Shown here piece after piece: positions 1 through 6,303 of a DNA stretch of 13,799 nucleotides (positions within the stretch are counted from its first letter, which is position 1; each line of letters begins with the position of its first letter). This stretch comes from Bacillota bacterium. GTDB lineage: Bacteria; Bacillota; Clostridia; Acetivibrionales; DTU013. The notes beneath the pieces are model-generated. The model did no database searches, was not told the origin of the DNA, and saw nothing but the letters and a program-made list of their open reading frames with translations. The DNA lies in NCBI GenBank assembly GCA_023409615.1, contig JAEYRF010000190.1, forward strand, positions 1 through 13,799, given 5' to 3'. Both the position numbers and the translations under genes were made by a program.

Positions 1-109
1 CTGCTCGCCCATGCATCCTGGCTGGTCGATGACTCCGTCATTTTGTATGTTGCAAAGGAAATCCGTGCTTGCGCACTCAACATACTTTCTGCTCGCCCAT
101 GCATCCTGG
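1..109. repeat. Structured 88-bp repeat unit plus start of a second copy
   Basis: The 21 bases at 1-21 recur exactly at 89-109, giving a period of 88 bp; identity stops at 109, seven bases before the hisA stop codon. One full unit and the first 21 bp of another are seen, and the array may run on past the left edge. Inside the unit are nested inverted repeats: GTATGTTG (45-52) with CAACATAC (78-85), GTGC (65-68) with GCAC (73-76), and ATGAC (29-33) with GTCAT (37-41). No coding function is apparent; the plus-strand reading frame that crosses it runs antisense through hisA and resembles no protein. It could be an interspersed clostridial intergenic repeat or a structured RNA region in the hisA 3' flank. 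The repeat itself is certain; its nature is not. Confidence 0.75.
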
Positions 110-115
110 GACATG

Positions 116-829
116 CTATTTCGCTGCAGCAATTGCTTCCTGCAGTTTAATATCTCCGGTGTACAGGGCTTTGCCGACTATAGCCCCCGATATTCCAAGT
201 TCCTTCAGATTAATGATGTCTTTCAGGCTTGTCACGCCTCCGGATGCAATTACATCAATCTTAACGTTTTTAGCCATTTCCTCCATAGCTTTAAGGTTTG
301 GCCCGTTGAGCATTCCATCTCGGGAAATATCCGTATAAATAATTGTGTTTGCGCCAAGGTCTTCCATCTTTTTTGCAAATCCAACAGCTGTAAACGAACT
401 GGTTTTAGCCCAGCCTTCAATTGCAACAAGACCATCTCTTGCGTCAATTGCGACAGCAAGATTCTTTCCAAAACTCCGGATGGCCTTCTTGACCATCTCC
501 TGATCCTTTACGGCAGAAGTTCCCAATATGACTCTTTCTATGCCCTTGCAAAGAATAATCTCTATCATTTCAATTGTACGAATGCCTCCACCCAATTGAA
601 TCGGAATCCCAAGCTTAACAGCAATTTCGCTAATAACAGCTATGTTCTGCGGTTCACCAAGCCTTGCTCCATCCAGATCTACCATATGTATATATTCCGC
701 TCCCAGTTGTTCAAATTTTCTCGCCATTTCTACCGGATGATTGGAATATATTGTTTCATCATTAAATTGTCCTTGTACCAGTCTGACACATTTGCCGTCT
801 TTGATGTCTATAGCGGGGTAGATAACCAT
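116..829 (-). CDS. hisA: HisA, ProFAR isomerase
   Basis: This gene encodes 1-(5-phosphoribosyl)-5-[(5-phosphoribosylamino)methylideneamino]imidazole-4-carboxamide isomerase, the cytosolic TIM-barrel enzyme that performs the Amadori rearrangement in the fourth step of histidine synthesis. The 237-residue product has the normal family length. Visible motifs are the N-terminal PAIDIKDGKCVRL with catalytic Asp8, a phosphate-binding GGGIR near 81-84, AIDARDG with Asp129 as the likely second catalytic acid, TDISRDGM at 166-173, and ASGGV near 195-199. I chose ATG at 829 because AGGAG lies eight bases upstream; a GTG nine bases earlier (838) overlaps that site and is less likely. The gene follows hisH after a 72-bp gap and is the last his gene visible. 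HisF, its usual neighbour, would be past the left edge, beyond the 88-bp repeat. Confidence 0.96.
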   Translation of the reverse strand: MVIYPAIDIKDGKCVRLVQGQFNDETIYSNHPVEMARKFEQLGAEYIHMVDLDGARLGEPQNIAVISEIAVKLGIPIQLGGGIRTIEMIEIILCKGIERVILGTSAVKDQEMVKKAIRSFGKNLAVAIDARDGLVAIEGWAKTSSFTAVGFAKKMEDLGANTIIYTDISRDGMLNGPNLKAMEEMAKNVKIDVIASGGVTSLKDIINLKELGISGAIVGKALYTGDIKLQEAIAAAK

Positions 830-901
830 CTCTTTCACTCCTGTTTTATTATTGTTTAGTTACTATATCTATGTTTCCTGCAATCAGATTATTGTCAATA
901 A
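830..901. other. hisH-hisA gap with 15-bp AT-rich palindrome
   Basis: The gap contains ATTATTG-T-CAATAAT (888-902), a perfect 7-bp inverted repeat around one central base that reaches into the hisH stop codon. A TTGACA-like hexamer overlaps it on the minus strand, but no matching -10 box stands at the right distance, so I do not call a promoter. It may be chance in AT-rich DNA or a small protein-binding site. Confidence 0.3.
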
Positions 902-1516
902 TTAAATCATCGCCGCCCAGTTTTTCAGGATCTCAAGACCAATCTCTCCGCTCTTTTCCGGATGGAATTGCGTAGCAAAGATCCTATCGCTGTGAATAGC
1001 CGCATCAAAGCAGACACCATACTCACAGGTTGCCGCTACAATAGGCCTGCTGGCGGCCTCAAGGTAAAAGGAATGCACGAAATAAACATACGGATGCTCC
1101 GGTAGTCCCTTGAACAATTGGCTGTCGTAGCATTGCAGCGAGTTCCAGCCAATATGCGGTACCTTCAGACCATTATTTTGAGGCAGCAATTTTATCGCGC
1201 CTTTGTAAAGTCCAAGTCCTTGAACGTTCCTGCCGCCCTCTTCGCTGGTTTCAAAAAGAAGCTGCATTCCAAGACAAATACCCAAAAACAATTTGTTTTG
1301 CTGCACTGCTTCTTTGACTGCAACATCCATGCCGCGACTCACAAGGTGCTTCATTGCGTCGGAATATGCACCTACTCCGGGCAGGACAACAGCATCTGCC
1401 CGTCTTATTTCATTGATATCTGATGTAATACTGACATTCAAACCTACGAACTGCATAGCCTTCTGTACACTACCCAGATTACCTACACCATAATCTATTA
1501 TTGCTATCAAATTCAT
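902..1516 (-). CDS. hisH: HisH, glutaminase subunit of IGP synthase
   Basis: HisH is the class I glutamine amidotransferase that feeds ammonia to HisF. Together they convert PRFAR to imidazole glycerol phosphate and release AICAR. The 204-residue product is of usual size. The nucleophile Cys81 sits in GICLGMQ, and His185 and Glu187 in QFHPEKSG complete the triad; the N-terminal IDYGVGNLGS and the LPGVGAY oxyanion segment are also clear. The start is ATG at 1516, which overlaps the purC TGA as ATGA, a layout that suggests translational coupling. An AAAAGG-type site lies upstream, inside the end of purC. The reading frame stays open upstream to 1621, but that part is the purC 3' end in another frame. 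HisF is missing from the window. Confidence 0.96.
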   Translation of the reverse strand: MNLIAIIDYGVGNLGSVQKAMQFVGLNVSITSDINEIRRADAVVLPGVGAYSDAMKHLVSRGMDVAVKEAVQQNKLFLGICLGMQLLFETSEEGGRNVQGLGLYKGAIKLLPQNNGLKVPHIGWNSLQCYDSQLFKGLPEHPYVYFVHSFYLEAASRPIVAATCEYGVCFDAAIHSDRIFATQFHPEKSGEIGLEILKNWAAMI

Positions 1517-2397
1517 ACCAACCTTTTCCCGGTGAGTCTCTCGTATGCCTCTATATACTTTGCTTCTGTGTTCTTTATAACACTCTCCGGCAGTTCCGGC
1601 GCCGGCGGCTGTTTGTTCCACTCAATTTTTTCAAGGTATTCCCTTAAAAACTGTTTGTCAAAGCTCTTCTGCGGTCTGCCGGGCTCATAGTCCGCCATCT
1701 CCCAGAACCTTGAGGAATCGGGTGTGAAGGCCTCATCAGCAAGTACCAGTTTTTCATCCAATATGCCAAATTCAAACTTTGTATCTGCAAGAATGATCCC
1801 TTTGGTTTCCGCATGTTGGCTGGCCGCCTTATATAGGGCCAGGCTCTTATCTCTAAGAAGGTTAGCCATCTCAGAACCAATCCGATCTGCCAATACTTCA
1901 AACGATACATTCTCATCATGTCCTTCTGATGCTTTCGTAGAAGGGGTAAAAATCGGTTCGGGTAATTTCTCACACTGCTTTATCCCGGCAGGAAGCTTGA
2001 TTCCGCAAATACTGCCGGTGGCATTGTATTCCTTCAGACCGGAGCCCTCAAGATAGCCGCGGACAATGCACTCAGCTTCGGCCATCTTAACCTTTCGCAC
2101 CAGCATCGATCTTCCCTGAAGCTCCTCTTTGTACTTTGACAGGCCATCAGGATATTGGTTAACATCTGTTGTTATCATGTGGTTTCCTATAATATCAGAG
2201 GTATAGTTAAACCAAAACTCTGATATACTATTGAGAACCTTGCCCTTATTTGGAATCAGATTGTCAAATACAACATCAAATGCTGAAATTCTGTCAGTTA
2301 CAACGATTAGCAGCTTATCACCCAAGTCATAAACATTCCTGACTTTTCCCTTTATGAAAAGCGGCTTATCAATAAAATTAGTGTCATTCATCAACAT
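1513..2397 (-). CDS. purC: PurC, SAICAR synthetase, inside the his operon
   Basis: PurC is phosphoribosylaminoimidazole-succinocarboxamide synthase: it joins CAIR and aspartate with ATP to give SAICAR in de novo purine synthesis. Visible landmarks are the ATP-binding start GKVRNVYDLG (17-26), the EGSGLKEY loop (117-124), DTKFEFG (205-211) and DEAFTPDSSRFW (221-232). At 294 residues it belongs to the long, yeast Ade1-like group rather than the roughly 240-residue E. coli form. I prefer ATG at 2397, which has AGGAAAGG about nine bases upstream; GTG at 2418 and ATG at 2391 are alternatives. It lies 30 bp after hisB and overlaps hisH by four bases, so it is surely co-transcribed with histidine genes. 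That location is unusual and is discussed as a finding. Confidence 0.96.
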   Translation of the reverse strand: MLMNDTNFIDKPLFIKGKVRNVYDLGDKLLIVVTDRISAFDVVFDNLIPNKGKVLNSISEFWFNYTSDIIGNHMITTDVNQYPDGLSKYKEELQGRSMLVRKVKMAEAECIVRGYLEGSGLKEYNATGSICGIKLPAGIKQCEKLPEPIFTPSTKASEGHDENVSFEVLADRIGSEMANLLRDKSLALYKAASQHAETKGIILADTKFEFGILDEKLVLADEAFTPDSSRFWEMADYEPGRPQKSFDKQFLREYLEKIEWNKQPPAPELPESVIKNTEAKYIEAYERLTGKRLV

Positions 2398-2427
2398 ATT
2401 ATAATTCCTTTCCTTCACTATCTTTTA

Positions 2428-3015
2428 TTACAACGATCCCTTTGTGGACATTACACCTTTGATACGGCTATCACTGCGGATCGCTTGATCCAGCGCCCTT
2501 CCAAATGCTTTAAACACAGCTTCCACAATGTGATGATTATTACTGCCATATAGTACGTTAATATGTACATTCATTGCTGCGTTTACCGATACCGCCCTGA
2601 AAAATTCCTCTACTAGCTCAGTTTCCATATCGCCTACACGCTCATTAGTATACTCGACATTACATACAAGATACGGTCGTCCTCCAAGGTCAACACAAAC
2701 CATCGCCAACGCCTCATCCATAGGCACATGGGATGTTCCATACCTTTTTATGGAGTTCTTGTCGCCCAGCGCCTGCTTCAAAGCCTGCCCGAGCACAATC
2801 CCTATATCCTCCACCGTATGATGGGCATCTACCTGCAAATCTCCCCGGGCTTTTATCTCAAGATCAATCAAGCCGTGCTTTGAGAACAGCGTCAGCATGT
2901 GATCCAGAAACCCGATGCCTGTATCTATAGCGGAATTACCTTCGCCATCCAGGTTAAGTTTCAATATGATATCCGTCTCGGCTGTTTTCCTGCTCAGTTC
3001 AGCAGTTCTGGACAT
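2428..3015 (-). CDS. hisB: HisB, imidazoleglycerol-phosphate dehydratase
   Basis: This is the monofunctional HisB dehydratase that converts imidazole glycerol phosphate to imidazole acetol phosphate. It has no fused histidinol-phosphate phosphatase domain. The product is 195 residues, as expected. The metal-binding signatures are intact: DTGIGFLDHML (31-41), DAHHTVEDIG (63-72), DLGGRP (109-114) and SNNHHIVEAVFKAF (158-171). The start is ATG at 3015, preceded by GGAGGT at good spacing. An extended -10 promoter lies about 35 bp upstream of the start. The gene is separated from hisC by nearly 200 bp and followed closely by purC, so it may head the second half of the operon. Confidence 0.96.
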   Translation of the reverse strand: MSRTAELSRKTAETDIILKLNLDGEGNSAIDTGIGFLDHMLTLFSKHGLIDLEIKARGDLQVDAHHTVEDIGIVLGQALKQALGDKNSIKRYGTSHVPMDEALAMVCVDLGGRPYLVCNVEYTNERVGDMETELVEEFFRAVSVNAAMNVHINVLYGSNNHHIVEAVFKAFGRALDQAIRSDSRIKGVMSTKGSL

Positions 3016-3212
3016 ATTGCACCTCCACTTCTTCATCCTTACCACCGTCATTATAACAAAATTGTAATATATAAATCTACTTATTTCTTATTTTTACAAA
3101 TTACTCACGTGCTTAGCGTGCTGCTTCTGGTAACGTCACGCAGCATGTCGTTGGAGCAGGAAACACAACCTTCACAAATAGCGCTGACCTTACCTGAATG
3201 TCCCTGCCCAAC
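3016..3212. other. hisC-hisB intergenic block with folded GC-richer segment
   Basis: This is the longest gap in the his cluster. It has two parts. Bases 3050-3104 are very AT-rich and hold a minus-strand promoter. Bases 3105-3212 are clearly GC-richer and contain an 8-bp hairpin, CGTGCTGC (3117-3124) with GCAGCATG (3140-3147, one G-U pair), and a nearby CACG (3106-3109) with CGTG (3117-3120) that would compete for the same bases. No T-run follows on the minus strand, so it is not a standard terminator. Short open frames cross the block in several registers, but none has a ribosome binding site or a recognisable product. It may be a degenerate intergenic repeat or an RNA element acting on hisB. 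Confidence 0.4.
3050..3058 (-). promoter_or_regulatory. Extended -10 promoter candidate for hisB-purC-hisH-hisA
   Basis: On the minus strand TGT-TATAAT (3058-3050) matches the extended -10 form. No good TTGACA-like hexamer stands 16-18 bases upstream, but the region is very AT-rich, which suits an extended -10 promoter. The start of transcription would fall near 3043, about 28 bases before the hisB ATG. Confidence 0.42.
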
Positions 3213-4280
3213 TTATCCCTGTTCATTCAGAATGACGTCTAAAGCTTTAATTACCGCCGTCATCTCTGCATCCGTTCCAATACTGATACGCAGGTGGTTA
3301 TCTATCACAGGCATACTGAAGTGCCGTACCAGAATGCCAAGTTTTCGAAGTTCCTTGAATATTTTTTCCGCATGTACACTACTGTGGCTGACAAATACAA
3401 AATTGGCCGACGATTCTGTTACAGAAAAATCTCTCCTGTGAAGCTCAGCAACAAATTTTCCCCTTGTTGTGACGACTTTCTCTGTGACATCCCTATAATA
3501 CTCTTTATCCTTCAGCGCTGCCGTCCCTGCAACGATAGCAAGCCTGTCGAGCGTATATGAATTGAATGAGTTTTTCACACTTTCCAGCCCCCGGATCAAT
3601 TCACTGTCCCCGAATGCAAAGCCTATTCTCATACCGGCCAGTGCCCGGGATTTTGAAAAGGTTTGAATAACCAGCAGGTTTGGGTATTCATTGATAAGTC
3701 CAACTACAGACTCTCCACCGTAATCGATATAAGCCTCGTCCACGATCACAACTGTTTCAGGGTTTCCCTCCAACAATAGACGAATGGCAGATAAGGGCAT
3801 TGCCTTTCCGGTAGGAGCATTGGGATTGGCCAAAATCACGCCCCCGCAGCTTTGCATGAGCTGTTCGGAGGGTATGTTAAATTCACTGTCCAGCGGCGTA
3901 GTGACATAGTCCAGTTGAAACAGTGATGCATATACAGGATAGAAGGAATATGTAATATTGGGGAACACAATCGTCCTTCCGGGATCAAAGAAAGCCATAA
4001 ATGCAAATGCTAATACCTCATCGGAGCCATTTCCCGCAAATATCTGATCCTTGCATAAACCATAACTCTCTGCCGCTGCACTGACAAGCATGTCACAGGT
4101 CGGATCGGGATACAATCTGAGACTGTCGTCCACAGCTTCTCTGATTGCCTCAATCACCTTCGGAGATGGTGCATAGGGATTCTCATTTGTATTAAGCTTG
4201 ATATATTTTTTGTCTCTGGGCTGTTCACCCGGAACGTAGGGCTTTAACCCACGAGCCAGAGCACTCCAGTATTTATTCAT
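3213..4280 (-). CDS. hisC: HisC, histidinol-phosphate aminotransferase
   Basis: HisC is a PLP-dependent fold type I aminotransferase that turns imidazole acetol phosphate and glutamate into histidinol phosphate and 2-oxoglutarate. The 355-residue product has family length. Clear motifs are LNTNENPY (29-36), GNGSDE (83-88), ANPNAPTGK (151-159), VDEAYIDY (180-187) and TFSKSRALAGMRIG (207-220), with Lys210 as the PLP Schiff-base lysine and Arg218 as the likely phosphate or carboxylate contact. The ATG at 4280 has GAGGAG about ten bases upstream and lies 20 bp after hisD. Some family members act on aromatic or cobalamin-pathway substrates; the his operon context makes HisC the safe call. Confidence 0.95.
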   Translation of the reverse strand: MNKYWSALARGLKPYVPGEQPRDKKYIKLNTNENPYAPSPKVIEAIREAVDDSLRLYPDPTCDMLVSAAAESYGLCKDQIFAGNGSDEVLAFAFMAFFDPGRTIVFPNITYSFYPVYASLFQLDYVTTPLDSEFNIPSEQLMQSCGGVILANPNAPTGKAMPLSAIRLLLEGNPETVVIVDEAYIDYGGESVVGLINEYPNLLVIQTFSKSRALAGMRIGFAFGDSELIRGLESVKNSFNSYTLDRLAIVAGTAALKDKEYYRDVTEKVVTTRGKFVAELHRRDFSVTESSANFVFVSHSSVHAEKIFKELRKLGILVRHFSMPVIDNHLRISIGTDAEMTAVIKALDVILNEQG

Positions 4281-4300
4281 AGCAATTTTCTCCTCACAGT

Positions 4301-5599
4301 CTAGTTTCTCCCAAATCGAATCCTGATCGCATTAGCATGACCATCCAGTCCCTCATATTCGGCAAATCTGATAACATCGTTGCTTACTTTCTTCAGCGCC
4401 TGTCTTGTGTAAGAAATCACACTGGATTTTTTCATGTAGTCATCCACATTTAAAGGCGAGAAAAATCTGGCAGTCCCACCAGTTGGAAGTACATGATCCG
4501 GACCGGCAAAATAGTCGCCCAGGGGTTCCGGTGACCAGTGACCCATAAAGATAGCGCCGGCATTTTTTATATAAGCCAGGTGGTTGAACGGCTCCTCGAT
4601 ACACATTTCAAGATGTTCTGGTGCAATCCGGTTTGTAACGTCAATGGCTTCATCCAGATCGTTTACGATAATTGCGGCGCCATAATTGGCAATCGATTTG
4701 TCCAGAATACTCTTTCTGGTCAGTAGCGCAGCCTGTTTCTCCATTTCATCTCTGACTGCATTTGCAAGCTTTTCTGACGGTGTTACCAAAATAGATGCTG
4801 AAAGCACATCATGTTCAGCCTGAGAGAGCAAATCTGCCGCAACGTATTCGGGATTGGCTGAATCATCGGCAACAACGGTAATCTCGCTTGGTCCGGCAAA
4901 CATATCTATGTCACAATACCCGTATACAAGCCTTTTAGCCGTTGATACATAAATATTACCGGGCCCGAAAATTTTATCAACCCTTGGAATGGTTTGGGTG
5001 CCGAAAGCCAATGCTGCAATAGCCTGAGCCCCTCCCGCCTTGTAGATCTCAGTCACACCTGCCTCCTGTGCGGCTACCAGCACACCAGGATTGATTTTTC
5101 CATCTCTGCCCGGCGGTGTGACCATGATAATTTTTTCCACACCGGCGACCTTTGCAGGCAATGCATTCATCAATACAGAGGAAGTCAATACAGCAGTGCC
5201 GCCCGGTACATATATGCCGACTATTTCAAGAGGTCTGTATAACTGCCCCAATAAAACGCCGTCATTACCTGTAGTAAACCAGGAGTTCTGCTTCTGCTTC
5301 TCATGAAAGGATACAATATTCTCTTTCGATCTTCTTATGACACCAATCATCTCAGGATCAACCAGATTGTAAGCCTCCTCCATTTCCTTCAAGGAGACCT
5401 TCATGAATTCCGGTTCAAGTTCAACCCCGTCAAATAGCTTTGTATACTCCAGTAAAGCCTTGTCTCCGTTTGCTTTTATGTTTAAGAGGATCTCGTCTAC
5501 AACCCGAACCACATCAGCCTTACCGACCCTGTCTCTCTCGACAAGTTTATCAAAAACACCTGAATCCTTACCTTCCCGCATATCGATAATTCTTATCAT
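4301..5599 (-). CDS. hisD: HisD, histidinol dehydrogenase
   Basis: HisD is the zinc enzyme that oxidises histidinol to histidine in two NAD-dependent steps, the end of the pathway. The product is 432 residues, the normal size. The zinc ligands known from the family line up well: Gln260 and His263 in SQAEHD, Asp362 in GDYFAG and His421 in GHANAIR. The catalytic Glu-His pair is Glu328-His329 in APEHLEM. The KIFGPGNIYV (209-218) and GPSEITVVAD (236-245) motifs are intact. I chose ATG at 5599 because GGAAGGGTGAGG precedes it; a GTG at 5608 would leave almost no room for a ribosome binding site. It follows hisG after about 60 bp. Confidence 0.96.
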   Translation of the reverse strand: MIRIIDMREGKDSGVFDKLVERDRVGKADVVRVVDEILLNIKANGDKALLEYTKLFDGVELEPEFMKVSLKEMEEAYNLVDPEMIGVIRRSKENIVSFHEKQKQNSWFTTGNDGVLLGQLYRPLEIVGIYVPGGTAVLTSSVLMNALPAKVAGVEKIIMVTPPGRDGKINPGVLVAAQEAGVTEIYKAGGAQAIAALAFGTQTIPRVDKIFGPGNIYVSTAKRLVYGYCDIDMFAGPSEITVVADDSANPEYVAADLLSQAEHDVLSASILVTPSEKLANAVRDEMEKQAALLTRKSILDKSIANYGAAIIVNDLDEAIDVTNRIAPEHLEMCIEEPFNHLAYIKNAGAIFMGHWSPEPLGDYFAGPDHVLPTGGTARFFSPLNVDDYMKKSSVISYTRQALKKVSNDVIRFAEYEGLDGHANAIRIRFGRN

Positions 5600-5659
5600 A
5601 TCCCTCACCCTTCCATATCCTTGATGTCATACTATTTATTGAAACGGCTCACTCATGTG
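5600..5659. other. hisG-hisD gap sharing a motif with the hisC-hisB gap
   Basis: Immediately after hisG the minus strand reads AGCACATGAGT, and after hisC the second gap has AGCACGTGAGT. Aligned over 26 bases (5636-5661 against 3088-3113) the two stretches match at 18 positions, including a shared TTATT at the far end. No promoter or terminator is evident here. The match could be chance or the remnant of a common element. Confidence 0.25.
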
Positions 5660-6298
5660 CTAAACCTGCAATTGCTTTCTGAGCCCTTCTATGATTTTAT
5701 TGACTCTCTCACTCTCCATCTTCATACTCACCCTGTTTACTACCAGCCTGGCACTGATATCAGCAATGGTATCCAATATGACAAGTCCGTTATCCTTCAA
5801 CGTTCTCCCACTTTCCACAATATCTACAATAACCTCCGAAAGGCCGACAAGCGGCGCAAGTTCCACCGACCCATTCAGCTTAATCACCTCAATGGACTCC
5901 CTCCGATTATGCTCAAAATACTCTTTGGCAATACGGGGATACTTCGTTCCAACTCTTTTATTATTCATGCTGTCCAACTTACCGGCCAGCTCTGCAGGTC
6001 CGGCGACAACCATCCGGCAGGCGGCAAATCCGAGATTGAGCACCTCATATAAATGCCTGCCCTCTTCCAGCAGTGTGTCTTTTCCGACCACTCCCATATC
6101 TGCTGCGCCATATTCCACATAAGTGGGTACATCGGCCGGTTTCACGAGAAAAAACCTGGTTCTGCTCTTCTCATCAGAAAAAATCAACTTTCGCGATTCG
6201 TCGCGGTATTCGGAGCAGTCGATTCCGATCTTCTCCAGCATTTCTATGGACAGATCCGCCAGTCTTCCCTTTGACAAAGCTATTGTTAGATACCTCAC
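5660..6298 (-). CDS. hisG: HisG short form, ATP phosphoribosyltransferase catalytic subunit
   Basis: HisG joins ATP and PRPP to give phosphoribosyl-ATP, the committed step of histidine synthesis. The 212-residue length marks the short form, which lacks the C-terminal regulatory domain and works in a hetero-octamer with HisZ, encoded next door. Motifs are LTIALSKGRL near the N-terminus, FFLVKPADVPTYVEYGAADM (49-68), RVGTKYPRIA (115-124) and the PRPP loop IVDIVESGRTLK (157-168). Start choice matters: GTG at 6298 has AGAGGTGATT, close to the full anti-Shine-Dalgarno complement, at ideal spacing and gives the family-typical N-terminus RYLTIAL. GTG at 6307 overlaps the hisZ stop as GTGA but has a poorer site. 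I favour 6298, five bases after hisZ. Confidence 0.93.
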   Translation of the reverse strand: MRYLTIALSKGRLADLSIEMLEKIGIDCSEYRDESRKLIFSDEKSRTRFFLVKPADVPTYVEYGAADMGVVGKDTLLEEGRHLYEVLNLGFAACRMVVAGPAELAGKLDSMNNKRVGTKYPRIAKEYFEHNRRESIEVIKLNGSVELAPLVGLSEVIVDIVESGRTLKDNGLVILDTIADISARLVVNRVSMKMESERVNKIIEGLRKQLQV

Positions 6299-6303
6299 TC
6301 CAA

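Noticed and set aside
1..109. CRISPR array
   Set aside because: The exact repeat is only 21 bp, the spacing of 88 bp is wrong for CRISPR, only two copies are seen and no cas gene is present.
11..859. Long plus-strand open frame of 282 codons
   Set aside because: It is antisense to hisA over nearly its full length, runs through the 88-bp repeat, and gives a product without recognisable domains. HisA on the minus strand is certain.
870..900. Promoter with TTGACA in the hisH-hisA gap
   Set aside because: No acceptable -10 box stands 16-18 bases downstream, and the TTGACA overlaps an AT-rich palindrome.
3105..3212. Short minus-strand peptide with a CEGCVSCS stretch in the hisC-hisB gap
   Set aside because: The frame lacks a start codon with a ribosome binding site before the Cys stretch; the only ATG gives 13 residues. 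Not enough to call a gene, though the block may be a decayed remnant.
2899..3441. Plus-strand open frame of 180 codons across the hisC-hisB gap
   Set aside because: It overlaps the ends of hisB and hisC antisense, has no ribosome binding site, and its sequence looks random.
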